From contig NZ_LVJR01000118.1 of the NCBI RefSeq assembly GCF_001617365.1, forward strand, positions 1 to 42,814: DNA of 42,814 bases. Reading direction: 5' to 3'. Source of the stretch: Rhodanobacter sp. FW104-R8 (GTDB lineage Bacteria; Pseudomonadota; Gammaproteobacteria; Xanthomonadales; Rhodanobacteraceae). Each line of letters starts with the position of its first letter. Within the stretch, counting starts at the first letter, position 1. Positions 41,017-42,814 of this stretch are shown one piece after another. The translations under genes and the position numbers were made by a program. The notes below the pieces were generated by a model. It searched no databases and was not told the origin of the DNA. It saw nothing but the letters and a program-made list of their open reading frames with translations.

Positions 41017-42814
<1,798 letters not shown>

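Overview
The window is GC-rich DNA of a gammaproteobacterium of the Xanthomonadales type, most likely Rhodanobacteraceae (Rhodanobacter/Dyella-like). That placement is inference. It rests on the contiguous order mreB-mreC-mreD-mrdA-rodA ... mltB-rlpA-dacA-ybeD-lipB-lipA, a large TonB-dependent receptor paired with a TPR-sulfotransferase, a B12-dependent ribonucleotide reductase split in two, and GC-rich codon use throughout.

Positions 1-5,100 form an accessory patch with lower GC and little operon structure. It holds an IS30-family insertion sequence (305-1410), 650 bp of repeat-bearing non-coding DNA, an Xre/MbcA/ParS-type antitoxin with a RES-domain toxin (2064-3521), and a DarTG system (3787-5000). 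In that DarTG locus the DNA-ADP-ribosyltransferase toxin has been cut down in frame to 47 codons, while the macrodomain antitoxin DarG is intact. This decayed toxin with a preserved antidote is the most unusual item in the patch.

Positions 5,154-10,254 are a DNA-precursor operon on the minus strand: NrdR boxes, then nrdJ (class II ribonucleotide reductase), a lysine/alanine-rich histone H1-like gene, and the separately encoded C-terminal reductase subunit NrdJb. The nrdJ gene carries a complete 374-residue intein with a LAGLIDADG endonuclease, inserted immediately before the catalytic cysteine of the NPCGE motif.

Positions 10,387-16,243 hold envelope and housekeeping genes: a DegP/DegQ periplasmic protease, a PstS-like binding domain fused to LysM, a HAD phosphatase, a leucyl aminopeptidase and a DUF4126 membrane protein. 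Positions 16,244-21,967 hold a long leader with an 18-bp palindrome and a probably frameshifted small gene, then a TonB-dependent receptor and a TPR-sulfotransferase, closed by a strong bidirectional terminator.

Positions 22,018-39,752, all on the minus strand, are a cell-shape and envelope supercluster. Transcription runs mreB, mreC, mreD, mrdA (PBP2), rodA, then mltB, rlpA, dacA, ybeD, lipB, lipA and prc. Many of these genes overlap by 1-4 nt. A three-gene gluconate 2-dehydrogenase-type operon (Tat subunit 3, GMC flavoprotein, triheme cytochrome c; 29,820-33,675) interrupts the series between rodA and mltB. A nested inverted-repeat element lies between mreB and mreC. The window ends with a PfkB-family kinase and a convergent glycerol kinase gene.

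I see no tRNA, rRNA or CRISPR array.
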